Assembly (NCBI GenBank): GCA_934444765.1
Contig: CAKSDC010000020.1
Coordinates: 1-40,833, forward strand
Source: an uncultured Oscillospiraceae bacterium
GTDB lineage: Bacteria; Bacillota; Clostridia; Oscillospirales; Ruminococcaceae
Length of the DNA stretch: 40,833 bases
Direction: 5' to 3'
Shown here: positions 25,043-33,576 of the stretch, piece after piece
How positions within the stretch are numbered: the first letter of the stretch is position 1
How the letters are laid out: each line of letters begins with the position of its first letter
Translations under genes and position numbers: made by a program
Notes under the pieces: generated by a model
What the model was told of the DNA's origin: nothing
Seen by the model: the letters and a program-made list of their open reading frames with translations, nothing else
The model's database searches: none

Positions 25043-25648
25043 ATGTTCAACGGTACTAAAACCAAAGATAATCTTATGCGTGCGTTTGCTGGCGAAAGTC
25101 AAGCACGTAATAGATACACATTTGCAAGTGAGATAGCCAAACAACAGAAGCTATACGTAATAGAAGCCATATTCAAATTTACTGCTTCACAAGAGAAGGC
25201 TCACGCAAAAATATTTATGAACCACCTTAGCGAATTGGACGGTTCTACTATACGTATAGACGGTTCTTATCCTGTAGAAACCACTAACGACGTATTAACG
25301 CTATTAAAGAACGCAGTTCATAACGAGGCGGAAGAACACGACGTAGTATACAAAGAATTTTCTAACGTGGCACACTCTGAGGGGTTATATACTGTAGAAA
25401 ACTCTTTTAACATGATAGCCAACGTAGAAAGGATACACTCCGAAAGGTTTAAACTGTTCGCTGACCTACTACAAAATGATAAGCTATTCATTAGCAACGT
25501 AAAGACTAAATGGTTCTGTTTAAACTGTGGCTTTGAAATAGATAGTACACAAGCTCCACCAGTATGCCCATCTTGTCATGGTGAACAGGGATACTTCATT
25601 CGTGCAGAACTATGTCCATACTGGACTAAAAACTCTAACACACTATAA
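25043..25648 (+). CDS. Rubrerythrin
   Basis: The 201-residue protein detoxifies hydrogen peroxide in anaerobes using a di-iron centre and a rubredoxin-type iron. The N-terminal ferritin-like domain shows AGESQARNRY, the EKAH helix and NEAEEHDVVYKEF, and ERIHSERF provides further iron ligands. The C-terminal rubredoxin-like domain has CLNC and CPSC pairs. Length is typical. AGGAGG precedes the ATG. It ends 13 bases before enolase, so the two are likely cotranscribed, an unusual pairing of stress defence with glycolysis. Confidence 0.94.
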   Translation: MFNGTKTKDNLMRAFAGESQARNRYTFASEIAKQQKLYVIEAIFKFTASQEKAHAKIFMNHLSELDGSTIRIDGSYPVETTNDVLTLLKNAVHNEAEEHDVVYKEFSNVAHSEGLYTVENSFNMIANVERIHSERFKLFADLLQNDKLFISNVKTKWFCLNCGFEIDSTQAPPVCPSCHGEQGYFIRAELCPYWTKNSNTL

Positions 25649-25661
25649 AAGGAGAACTATT

Positions 25662-26930
25662 ATGATAAATTCCAAAATATGTGCAGTTAAAGGTTACGAA
25701 GTCTTAGACTCCCGTGGAAATCCTACCGTAAGAGCTGAAGTGTATCTATCTAATGGTAGTGTAGGTATAGCCTCAGTACCGTCTGGAGCCTCTACAGGAC
25801 AGTTTGAGGCTCATGAACTAAGAGACCACTCTCAACGATACGACGGCAAAGGCGTACTAAAGGCAGTAGACAATATAAATACCAAGATACATTCAGCACT
25901 ATGCGGACTTAATCCTGAAAACCTCCGCAAAATAGACGATACTATGTGTCAGTTAGACGGTACAGAAAACAAGTCCAAATTAGGTGCTAACTCTACATTA
26001 GCGGTATCGTTAGCCACTGCAAGAGCCGTAGCCATGTCATATAGTATGCCACTGTATAAGTTGTTAGGAGGCGTAAATGCTGATACCCTTCCCGTGCCTA
26101 TGATGAACATTCTAAACGGTGGAGTGCACGCTTCTAATAATGTAGATATTCAAGAGTTTATGATTATGCCAGTAGGTGCTAAGACGTTCGCTGAGGCTTT
26201 GCAAATGGGTGCGGAAGTGTACCACTCTTTAAGTAGACTACTAAAAGGACAGAACCTTTCTACTGCCGTAGGTGATGAAGGCGGTTTTGCTCCTAACTTA
26301 GAGAGTGACGAAGTAGCCATAGAAACTATAGTTCAAGCCATAGCCGACGCTGGCTACGATACCGACCAAATAAAGCTTGCTTTAGACTGTGCAAGTAGCG
26401 AATGGTTCAAAGACGGTAGATACACTCTACCTAAGAGAAATATCACCTATACTACTAATGAACTTATATCCTACTGGGAGACTATATGTGATAAGTACCC
26501 TATAGCCTCTATAGAAGACCCTCTTGGTGAGTGCGATTGGAACGGTTGGCAGACTATCACGCAAAAGTTAGGAAAAAGGGTTCAGTTAGTTGGCGACGAC
26601 CTATTCGTAACTAATACGCAACACATCAAAAAAGGTATTCTTGAACGTTGTGGAAATGCCGTACTAATAAAGTATAATCAAATAGGCACACTAACCGAAG
26701 CTATGAATTCGGTAGCGTTAGCAAAAGAAAATCATTTTAACACTATAGTATCGCACCGTTCAGGCGAAACGGAAGATACTTTTATAGCAGACCTTTCCGT
26801 AGCACTCAACAGCGGTCAAATAAAGACTGGTGCTCCTTGCCGTAGCGACAGAGTAGCCAAATACAACAGGCTACTAAAGATAGAATGCGACCTAAAAGGA
26901 TACGCTAAGTATAAAAATCATATCGGCTAA
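25662..26930 (+). CDS. eno: Enolase
   Basis: The 422-residue glycolytic enzyme converts 2-phosphoglycerate to phosphoenolpyruvate. Motifs visible: EVLDSRGNPTV, VPSGASTGQFEAHELRD, GDEGGFAPN (catalytic Glu), IEDPLGECDWNGW, and VSHRSGETEDTF. The usual LLIKVNQIGT is LIKYNQIGT here, with Tyr in place of Val; the catalytic Lys is retained. ATG 25662 is chosen because GGAG is 7 bases upstream; the longer frame from 25578 overlaps the rubrerythrin gene. A terminator follows the stop. Confidence 0.96.
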   Translation: MINSKICAVKGYEVLDSRGNPTVRAEVYLSNGSVGIASVPSGASTGQFEAHELRDHSQRYDGKGVLKAVDNINTKIHSALCGLNPENLRKIDDTMCQLDGTENKSKLGANSTLAVSLATARAVAMSYSMPLYKLLGGVNADTLPVPMMNILNGGVHASNNVDIQEFMIMPVGAKTFAEALQMGAEVYHSLSRLLKGQNLSTAVGDEGGFAPNLESDEVAIETIVQAIADAGYDTDQIKLALDCASSEWFKDGRYTLPKRNITYTTNELISYWETICDKYPIASIEDPLGECDWNGWQTITQKLGKRVQLVGDDLFVTNTQHIKKGILERCGNAVLIKYNQIGTLTEAMNSVALAKENHFNTIVSHRSGETEDTFIADLSVALNSGQIKTGAPCRSDRVAKYNRLLKIECDLKGYAKYKNHIG

Positions 26931-26943
26931 ATAGTAAGATAAG

Positions 26944-26973
26944 ACGCTCTAAATAATTAGGGCGTTCTTTTTT
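26944..26973 (+). terminator. Terminator of rubrerythrin-eno
   Basis: A 9-bp stem (26944-26952 with 26957-26965, one G-U pair) with an ATAA loop is followed by TCTTTTTT. Confidence 0.85.
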
Positions 26974-26994
26974 GCGGAAATTTTGAAAAAATAC

Positions 26995-27055
26995 TTGCAA
27001 AGTATCTAAAAATGTAGTATAATATCTTTTAGCGAGTATGACTAACCACATACTC
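26995..27055 (+). promoter_or_regulatory. Promoter and 5' hairpin of the NifU-like/GGGtGRT operon
   Basis: TTGCAA (26995-27000), a 17-bp spacer and TATAAT (27018-27023). The transcript begins with a 7-bp hairpin, GAGTATG (27034-27040) with CATACTC (27049-27055), a common way to stabilise abundant mRNAs. Confidence 0.75.
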
Positions 27056-27082
27056 TCGGATACTGAAAGGAGTTTTTAGTAA

Positions 27083-27778
27083 ATGATTAATTATTCTAAC
27101 CAAGTTAAAGACATGTGCAAAGTTGCACAAGGTGTAGCTCATGGTGCTGCTCCTATCCCAGAAGAAGCTAAATGGGTAAAAGCTAAGGAAATTAACGATA
27201 TTAACGGCTTTACACACGGTATAGGTTGGTGCGCACCTCAACAAGGTACTTGCAAACTAACTCTTAACGTAAAGAATGGCGTTATTCAAGAAGCCTTAGT
27301 TGAAACTATAGGTTGTTCTGGTATGACTCACTCAGCAGCTATGGCAGCTGAAATTCTTCCTGGCAGAACTATTCTTGAAGCTCTTAATACTGACTTAGTA
27401 TGTGACGCTATCAACACTGCTATGAGAGAACTATTCTTACAGATAGTATACGGTAGAACTCAAAGTGCTTTCTCTGAAGACGGTCTTGTAGTAGGTGCTG
27501 GTCTTGAAGACTTAGGTAAAGGTCTACGTTCTCAAGTAGGTACTATGTATGGTACTCTTGAAAAGGGTCCTCGTTACTTAGAAATGACTGACGGATACGT
27601 TACTGGTATCGCTCTTAACGAAGATGATGAAATCATTGGCTACAAGTTTGTAAACTTCGGCAAGATGATGGACTTTATTAAGGCTGGCGATGATGCTAAT
27701 ACAGCTTTTGAAAAGGCTCAAGGTCAATACGGCAGAGTAGCTGACGCTGTAAAGATTATCGACCCAAGAAAAGAATAA
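27083..27778 (+). CDS. NifU/IscU-like iron-sulfur scaffold protein partnering GGGtGRT
   Basis: The 231-residue protein resembles the IscU/NifU N-terminal scaffold fold. GWCAPQQGTCKLTL (Cys50, Cys57) and ETIGCSGMTHSAAMAAEI (Cys78) match cluster-ligand segments, but the usual third ligand toward the C-terminus is not evident. The extra C-terminal 80 residues are family-specific. Genes of this type are typically paired with the GGGtGRT protein, as here (19-base gap). Codons favour GCT, GGT, CTT and AAG more than in neighbours, suggesting strong expression. Its true client is unknown. Confidence 0.82.
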   Translation: MINYSNQVKDMCKVAQGVAHGAAPIPEEAKWVKAKEINDINGFTHGIGWCAPQQGTCKLTLNVKNGVIQEALVETIGCSGMTHSAAMAAEILPGRTILEALNTDLVCDAINTAMRELFLQIVYGRTQSAFSEDGLVVGAGLEDLGKGLRSQVGTMYGTLEKGPRYLEMTDGYVTGIALNEDDEIIGYKFVNFGKMMDFIKAGDDANTAFEKAQGQYGRVADAVKIIDPRKE

Positions 27779-27797
27779 TTACGGGAGGATACTAATA

Positions 27798-28799
27798 ATG
27801 GCTTTATTTGAATCATACGAAAGAAGAGAAAAACAAATTCTTGAAGTTTTAGCTAAGTACGGTATTAACTCTATTGAAGAGACTAAGACTATTACCGAAG
27901 AAAAGGGCTTAGACATCTACCACTTAGTAGAAAACATTCAACCTATCTGTTTTGAAAACGCAAAGTGGGCTTACACTGTAGGTTGTGCTATTGCTATAAA
28001 GAAGGGCTGTACTAAGGCTTCCGAAGCTGCTGCTGCTATTGGTGAAGGTCTACAGGCTTTCTGTATTCCTGGTTCTGTAGCTGACCAAAGAAAAGTTGGT
28101 CTTGGTCACGGTAACCTTGGCAAGATGCTATTAGAAGAAGATACCGAATGTTTTGCATTCTTAGCAGGTCACGAAAGTTTTGCAGCTGCTGAAGGTGCTA
28201 TAGGTATAGCTGAAAAGGCTAACAAGGTTCGTAAAAAACCTTTAAGAGTTATTCTTAACGGTTTAGGTAAAGACGCTGCTCAAATTATAGCAAGAATTAA
28301 CGGCTTTACTTATGTAGAAACTGAAATGGACTACTACACTGGCGAAGTTAAGGAAGTATTCCGTAAGGCATACTCTGACGGTCTACGTGCTAAGGTAAAC
28401 TGTTACGGTGCTAACGACGTTACCGAAGGCGTTGCTATCATGTGGAAGGAAAACGTAGACGTTTCTATTACTGGTAACTCTACTAACCCTACTCGTTTCC
28501 AACACCCTGTAGCTGGTACTTACAAGAAAGAACGTCTTGCTAATGGCAAGAAGTACTTCTCAGTAGCTTCTGGTGGTGGTACTGGTAGAACTCTTCACCC
28601 TGATAACATGGCTGCTGGTCCTGCATCTTATGGTATGACTGATACTATGGGTAGAATGCACTCCGACGCTCAATTTGCTGGTTCTTCTTCTGTACCTGCA
28701 CACGTTGAAATGATGGGCTTAATCGGTATGGGTAACAACCCAATGGTTGGTGCTACCGTTGCTTGTGCTGTAGCCGTAGAAGAAGCTATGAATAAGTAG
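27798..28799 (+). CDS. GGGtGRT protein family
   Basis: The 333-residue protein is named for its motif, visible as SGGGTGRTLHPDNMAAGP near residues 252-270. Other conserved stretches are GEGLQAFCIPGSVADQRKVGLGHGNLGKML and AGHESFAAAEGAIGIAEKA. The family is widespread in anaerobic Firmicutes and has no established function. It lies directly after the IscU-like gene, with a terminator behind it, so the two form a complete operon. Codon use again points to high expression. A role in building or using an Fe-S centre is inferred from pairing only. Confidence 0.9.
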   Translation: MALFESYERREKQILEVLAKYGINSIEETKTITEEKGLDIYHLVENIQPICFENAKWAYTVGCAIAIKKGCTKASEAAAAIGEGLQAFCIPGSVADQRKVGLGHGNLGKMLLEEDTECFAFLAGHESFAAAEGAIGIAEKANKVRKKPLRVILNGLGKDAAQIIARINGFTYVETEMDYYTGEVKEVFRKAYSDGLRAKVNCYGANDVTEGVAIMWKENVDVSITGNSTNPTRFQHPVAGTYKKERLANGKKYFSVASGGGTGRTLHPDNMAAGPASYGMTDTMGRMHSDAQFAGSSSVPAHVEMMGLIGMGNNPMVGATVACAVAVEEAMNK

Positions 28800-28827
28800 T
28801 CATTGACTAATATATAATTAATATATG

Positions 28828-28862
28828 AATATCGCTCCTAAGGTTAGGAGCGATATTTTTTG
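28828..28862 (+). terminator. Terminator of the NifU-like/GGGtGRT operon
   Basis: A 12-bp stem (28828-28839 with 28846-28857) with a 6-base loop is followed by T-rich sequence. Confidence 0.88.
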
Positions 28863-29375
28863 TTATAGTTCTTCAGGAAAAGCCTTAGCTTTGCATAGTG
28901 GAATATTAGCATACTCTGGTATTCCAGTAACTTCTTTAATAACGTTGATAGAGTTTGGAACTGTATACGGTTGAGTTTCGCTTAAAAGTTCCACTTCCAT
29001 TATAGCGTAGTTATCAGAAAACGGATATACGTCCACTTCAAAAAGGTGTTCCCCACTAACTATAGTGTATCGTGACTTTTCCACAGTTACCGAACTACTA
29101 TCTATTTCAGCTTGAAGTTCTTTATACTGTAACGGAGTAATTTCGCTTTCCACCTCTTGACGTGTAAAACCGCTGATACGTTGCTTTTCGGTATAGTAGT
29201 ATTTAGTGATACCGTTTTTTGACCATAGTCTAATACGACGTTCCACTTCAGGACGTTCCCTAACTAAGTAGGACTGTAGAATATCTATCTTATTAACGTA
29301 CTCCACTTTAGAGAAGTTAGGGCATGATATCAAAAACTTTCTTTCTATTTCCAAGTTGTTATTATTAATAGACAT
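28863..29375 (-). CDS. CYTH-domain protein (adenylate cyclase IV/thiamine triphosphatase superfamily)
   Basis: The 170-residue protein has the defining ExExK motif (EIERKF) near its N-terminus and alternating charged strands (RRIRLW, YYYTEKQR, EVESEIT, FEVDVY, IMEVELL) that line the CYTH tunnel. Such proteins hydrolyse or form triphosphate compounds using metal ions. In Firmicutes most are likely triphosphatases rather than cyclases, but substrate cannot be told. Its ATG overlaps the radA stop codon as TAATG, so translation is coupled. Confidence 0.88.
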   Translation of the reverse strand: MSINNNNLEIERKFLISCPNFSKVEYVNKIDILQSYLVRERPEVERRIRLWSKNGITKYYYTEKQRISGFTRQEVESEITPLQYKELQAEIDSSSVTVEKSRYTIVSGEHLFEVDVYPFSDNYAIMEVELLSETQPYTVPNSINVIKEVTGIPEYANIPLCKAKAFPEEL

Positions 29376-30784
29376 TAGTCGTTACTTCCTTTCTTTATAA
29401 CTTCAAAGGCTTGCTTTATGTTAGATACTCCTATTACGTTCATAGAGTATGACGAAGTATCTATACTCTTTAGTGACTGTTTAGGCACTATACAAGTAGT
29501 AAATTCCATACGCTGAGCCTCTTTAAGACGTTGTGCTATATGCGAAACACTTCTAACTTCCCCACCAAGACCTATTTCACCAAAAGCGATAGTACGTTCA
29601 TCTATAGCAAATCCCATAATACTGGAGTATAACGATAGTATTACTGGTAAATCGCCTGCTGGTTCGTCTAACTTAAAACCGCCGACTACGTTTAAATACA
29701 CGTCTAAAGTGGAAAAGAACAGTCCCACACGCTTTTCCAATACGGCTATTAGTATAGCCAATCGGGAATAGTCAAAACCTGTAGCCATACGGCGTGGTAC
29801 TGATAGACTACTCTTAGTAGATAGTGCCTGAACCTCCGCCAATATAGGTCGTGAACCTTCCATAATGCAAGCTACACACGTTCCAGATACTCCTATAGGT
29901 CTACCTTCCAATAGCATCTTAGACGGATTTGGAACCTCTTTCAAGCCAGTATCGACCATTTCAAATACGCCTATTTCGTTAGTAGAACCGTATCGATTTT
30001 TAACTGCACGTAGTATACGATAGCTAAGGTTTCTTTCACCCTCGAAGTACAGAACGGCATCTACAATATGTTCCATAACCTTAGGACCAGCAATAGCACC
30101 GTCTTTGTTTACGTGACCTACTACTAATATAGGAATTTCCTCATTCTTAGCCACGTGCATGAATAGATTAGTACACTCTCTAACTTGAGTAATACTTCCA
30201 TGACTTGAACTTATATTAGATAGTCCCATAGTCTGAATACTATCTATAATAGCAACGTCAGGTTTAACCGAAACTATAGTATCACATACGGCTTGTGCGT
30301 CTGTAGTAGATAGCAAGTATAAGTTTTTGCTATCCACACCCATTCTGTCGGCTCTAATCTTAATCTGTCTAACGCTTTCCTCACCTGACACGTATAGTAT
30401 AGAATACTTCAATCCCAAGTACTGACATATTTGTAGTAACAGAGTACTCTTACCTATACCAGGTTCGCCACCGAGTAGAACTATAGAACCCTTTACTAAA
30501 CCTCCACCCAGTACACGGTTCAATTCTTCTGTACCCGTATCATACCTAATATCGTCCTTAGTAGATACGGTAGAAATTTCTTTTATCTTGTTAGATAGGT
30601 CGCCCGTAGTGGAAGTTATAGAACCGTTCTTTTTAGAGCCACTACTAACGCTACTAACTTGATACTTAGTAGCCTCTACTTCTTCAAAAGAGTTCCAAGC
30701 GTTGCAGTTAGGACACTTACCGTTCCATTTAGAACTTTCAAATCCACACTGACCACATACGAATATACTTTTAACTTTAGACAT
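29375..30784 (-). CDS. radA: DNA repair protein RadA
   Basis: The 469-residue RecA-like helicase promotes branch migration in recombination. The N-terminal zinc finger is CGQCGFESSKWNGKCPNC (residues about 10-27). Walker A is GGEPGIGKST, the RadA-specific KNRYGSTNEIGVFEM motif follows, and the C-terminal third is the Lon-protease-like domain (EPAGDLPVILSLYSS, GEIGLGGEVRSV). Length is normal. It follows the cwlD-like gene and overlaps the CYTH gene. Confidence 0.96.
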   Translation of the reverse strand: MSKVKSIFVCGQCGFESSKWNGKCPNCNAWNSFEEVEATKYQVSSVSSGSKKNGSITSTTGDLSNKIKEISTVSTKDDIRYDTGTEELNRVLGGGLVKGSIVLLGGEPGIGKSTLLLQICQYLGLKYSILYVSGEESVRQIKIRADRMGVDSKNLYLLSTTDAQAVCDTIVSVKPDVAIIDSIQTMGLSNISSSHGSITQVRECTNLFMHVAKNEEIPILVVGHVNKDGAIAGPKVMEHIVDAVLYFEGERNLSYRILRAVKNRYGSTNEIGVFEMVDTGLKEVPNPSKMLLEGRPIGVSGTCVACIMEGSRPILAEVQALSTKSSLSVPRRMATGFDYSRLAILIAVLEKRVGLFFSTLDVYLNVVGGFKLDEPAGDLPVILSLYSSIMGFAIDERTIAFGEIGLGGEVRSVSHIAQRLKEAQRMEFTTCIVPKQSLKSIDTSSYSMNVIGVSNIKQAFEVIKKGSND

Positions 30785-30813
30785 ACTGTTTCACTTCCTT
30801 AATGTGTATACTA

Positions 30814-31539
30814 CTATTTTTTAGAATAGTACTCGTTAATAGCGGAGTATATAGTAAAAGCCACTCGTTTTTGATACTCTGGAGTTTTCAGCTTTTCAGC
30901 CTCTTCAACGTTAGACAGAAAACCACACTCTACCATTACTGTAGGATTTTTAGAGTAGTAGCATAAAAATAGTTCTTTACCGCATAGTTTAGTTTCTCGG
31001 GCGTTGTCTGGTTGGAGGTATTCCACAAACTTATTCTGTAACATAGTAGCTAAAGTTTCGCTACTTGAATTAGTATCAGAATAGAACATCTGTGCGCCGT
31101 TATACTTGCTATCCGTAAACTGGTTTTGATGTATAGAAATACATATAGCATTATTATACTTATTAAATAGAGCCAATCTATTATCCATATCGGAACTCTT
31201 TTGATTAGCTATACCCTCTATTCCCTTATCGTGTATAGACTTATCACAATCTCGGGTAACTTCCACTGAGTATCCTGAAGATAGTAGCATATCTTTTAAG
31301 TTCAGTAGTATGTTCAAGTTGATATCCTTTTCCACCGTACCGTCAGCAGAAGAGCAACCGCCGTCCATACCTCCGTGACCTGCGTCTAATATTACCATTC
31401 GTTGATTAGCTGGTACTGTAGAAGTAGGCACTATAGTAGAAGTATCTTGTACTTTGCACATGATAGCCACGCTACACACTACTAAAGATAACACTACACC
31501 AAACACTTTTAATCTATTGCTAACGTAACTCTTTAACAA
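30814..31539 (-). CDS. N-acetylmuramoyl-L-alanine amidase, CwlD-like
   Basis: The 241-residue protein has an N-terminal membrane anchor or signal (about 11-30) and an Amidase_3 domain: VILDAGHGGMDGG (zinc His), VEKDINLNI (zinc Glu), SIHQNQF (zinc His) and VMVECGFLSN (catalytic Glu). It cleaves the bond between MurNAc and the stem peptide. Size and single domain suit CwlD, which makes muramic-delta-lactam in spore cortex, but the window gives no other spore evidence. Start TTG 31537-31539 follows GGGGGA by 6 bases. Confidence 0.88.
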   Translation of the reverse strand: MLKSYVSNRLKVFGVVLSLVVCSVAIMCKVQDTSTIVPTSTVPANQRMVILDAGHGGMDGGCSSADGTVEKDINLNILLNLKDMLLSSGYSVEVTRDCDKSIHDKGIEGIANQKSSDMDNRLALFNKYNNAICISIHQNQFTDSKYNGAQMFYSDTNSSSETLATMLQNKFVEYLQPDNARETKLCGKELFLCYYSKNPTVMVECGFLSNVEEAEKLKTPEYQKRVAFTIYSAINEYYSKK

Positions 31540-31622
31540 GACTAATCCCCCTTATAGTTATTACTACTATAAGGATATGCTAATAGTTAATATTTTAGTA
31601 TTATAATAGTACACCAACTATT

Positions 31623-31651
31623 ATAATAATACACTAAAGATACTTTGTCAA
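31623..31651 (-). promoter_or_regulatory. Promoter of the amidase-radA-CYTH operon
   Basis: On the minus strand TTGACA (31646-31651), a 17-bp spacer and TATTAT (31623-31628); further TATAAT-like strings follow downstream. Confidence 0.6.
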
Positions 31652-31696
31652 TCAAAAGTGCTAAACTATCCAACACTATTTTAGTACATATTAACA

Positions 31697-31725
31697 TTGA
31701 CATAACCCAAGATATAGTGTATACT
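31697..31725 (+). promoter_or_regulatory. Promoter of the ABC exporter operon
   Basis: TTGACA (31697-31702), a 17-bp spacer and TATACT (31720-31725). The leader before the first transporter gene is about 108 bases. Confidence 0.78.
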
Positions 31726-31781
31726 TTAAGTATGTGTGCATTTTGCGACTTCTAACAGATTTGTAGTTGATACAAGGGGTG

Positions 31782-31826
31782 ATGTCCTTTGATTTAGTAT
31801 TACGCTTAATCAATACAATTTTTTAG
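31782..31826 (+). CDS. Possible 14-codon leader ORF before the ABC exporter
   Basis: An ATG at 31782 opens a 14-codon frame (MSFDLVLRLINTIF) whose TAG overlaps the AGGAG site of the following gene. A GTG is directly before the ATG, and the AAGGGG upstream is very close. Heterodimeric exporters such as BmrCD of Bacillus subtilis are controlled by a translated leader, which makes this worth noting, but the coding evidence is weak. Confidence 0.25.
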   Translation: MSFDLVLRLINTIF

Positions 31827-31840
31827 GAGTGATTTTAAGT

Positions 31841-33571
31841 TTGAAAAAATTATTAGTATACCTAAAAGGGTACGTTAAGGAGTGCATAATAGCTCCTCTA
31901 TTTAAACTTTTAGAAGCACTGTTTGAACTGTTTATACCTATAGTAATGGCTTCCGTAGTCGATAAGGGTATAGCCTTAGGCGATAAGCAACACATATACA
32001 GAATGTGTGGACTTATGGCTTTACTCGGACTTATAGGTTTAACGTGTTCGCTAATAGCACAGTACTATTCCGCTAAAGCCTCGGTAGGATTTGCTGTCAA
32101 GTTGCGTTCAGCGTTAATGAAACATATTCAAACGTTCTCATTTACCGAGGCAGACACAATAGGTACTTCTACCTTAGTAACCAGAATGACCGCTGATATA
32201 AACCAGTTACAGACTGGCGTAAACATGGTACTCAGACTATTTTTACGTTCACCATTTATAGTATTTGGTGCAATGATAATGTCCTTTACTATAGACGTAA
32301 AGTCTGCCACTACGTTCTGCGTGACCATTCCCTTACTATGTGTGGTAGTCTTTGGAATAATGGCTGTAACCGTTCCATTATATAAAAAGGTTCAAAGCAA
32401 CCTTGATAAGATAATGTTATCCACAAGAGAAAACCTTAGTGGTGTTAGAGTGGTTAGAGCCTTTAGTAACGAAGATACTGAGGTTCATTCATTTTTAGAA
32501 AACAACTCTATATTAGAAAAGTCTCAACTATACGTTGCAAGAATTTCAGCTATTATGAACCCTTTGACATACTCCATAATAAACATATCTACGGCAGTCA
32601 TAATATATGTAGGTGCTATAAGAGTAGATACTGGAGCTATAACTCAAGGTGACGTAATGGCTTTAATAAACTATATGTCTCAAATATTAGTGGAACTCAT
32701 TAAGTTAGCTAACCTAATAGTTACCATAACTAAGGCAGTAGCTTGCGGAAACAGAGTACAAGCAGTATTTGAAAAGTCTTCAAGTATGAAAGACGGTTCT
32801 TATAAGGCTACTACTCTTAACGATAGCGATACTATAGTATCTTTTAATAACGTATCGTTTAAGTATGCAGGTGCAGGAGAACCTTCTTTAAGCAATATAA
32901 CCTTCAACGTCAAGCGTGGCGAAACGGTAGGTATAATAGGTTCTACGGGTTCAGGTAAGACTACACTCGTAAACTTGATACCTCGATACTATGACGTATC
33001 TACTGGTAGCATAACGGTAGGCGGTAAGGATATTAAAGAGTATTCTGTAAACAGTCTTAGAAGTAAGATAGGCGTAGTAATGCAAAAAACCGCTCTATTT
33101 AAGGGAACTATAAAGTCTAATATGTTAGTCGGTGACAGAAACGCTACCAACGATACTATAGACTGGGCTTTAAAAGTGTCACAGTCTAAAGAGTTCGTAG
33201 CCTCTAAGCCAAAAGGGTTAGATACCGAAGTTTCACAATACGGCAAGAACTTTTCTGGTGGACAGAAACAACGTCTAACCATAGCAAGAGCTTTAGTCAA
33301 GCGTCCTGAAATACTAATATTAGACGATAGCTCTTCAGCATTAGACTATGCTACAGATATGAAACTTCGTGAAGAACTAAGGGGCATATCTACCATGACA
33401 GTATTCATAGTATCACAGAGAACCTCATCTATTCAAGGTGCAGACAAGATTATAGTATTAGAAGACGGCGAAATAGTAGGTTTAGGCACTCACGACGAAC
33501 TATTGAACTCTTGTGAAGTATATCAAGAAATATACAACTCACAGTTTCAAAAGACTACTAAGGAGGCTTAA
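31841..33571 (+). CDS. ABC exporter half-transporter with degenerate ATP site (heterodimer subunit 1)
   Basis: The 576-residue protein has six transmembrane helices (to about residue 300) and a C-terminal ATPase. Walker A is GSTGSGKTT and the signature FSGGQKQR is intact. The Walker B catalytic Glu is replaced by Asp (LILDDSSSALD), and the switch His is replaced by Gln (FIVSQRTSS). These are the hallmarks of the non-hydrolysing site in heterodimeric exporters such as BmrCD and LmrCD. Start TTG 31841 lies 11 bases after AGGAG; GTG 31829 overlaps that site. It is 5 bases from its partner. Confidence 0.93.
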   Translation: MKKLLVYLKGYVKECIIAPLFKLLEALFELFIPIVMASVVDKGIALGDKQHIYRMCGLMALLGLIGLTCSLIAQYYSAKASVGFAVKLRSALMKHIQTFSFTEADTIGTSTLVTRMTADINQLQTGVNMVLRLFLRSPFIVFGAMIMSFTIDVKSATTFCVTIPLLCVVVFGIMAVTVPLYKKVQSNLDKIMLSTRENLSGVRVVRAFSNEDTEVHSFLENNSILEKSQLYVARISAIMNPLTYSIINISTAVIIYVGAIRVDTGAITQGDVMALINYMSQILVELIKLANLIVTITKAVACGNRVQAVFEKSSSMKDGSYKATTLNDSDTIVSFNNVSFKYAGAGEPSLSNITFNVKRGETVGIIGSTGSGKTTLVNLIPRYYDVSTGSITVGGKDIKEYSVNSLRSKIGVVMQKTALFKGTIKSNMLVGDRNATNDTIDWALKVSQSKEFVASKPKGLDTEVSQYGKNFSGGQKQRLTIARALVKRPEILILDDSSSALDYATDMKLREELRGISTMTVFIVSQRTSSIQGADKIIVLEDGEIVGLGTHDELLNSCEVYQEIYNSQFQKTTKEA

Positions 33572-33576
33572 CACAT

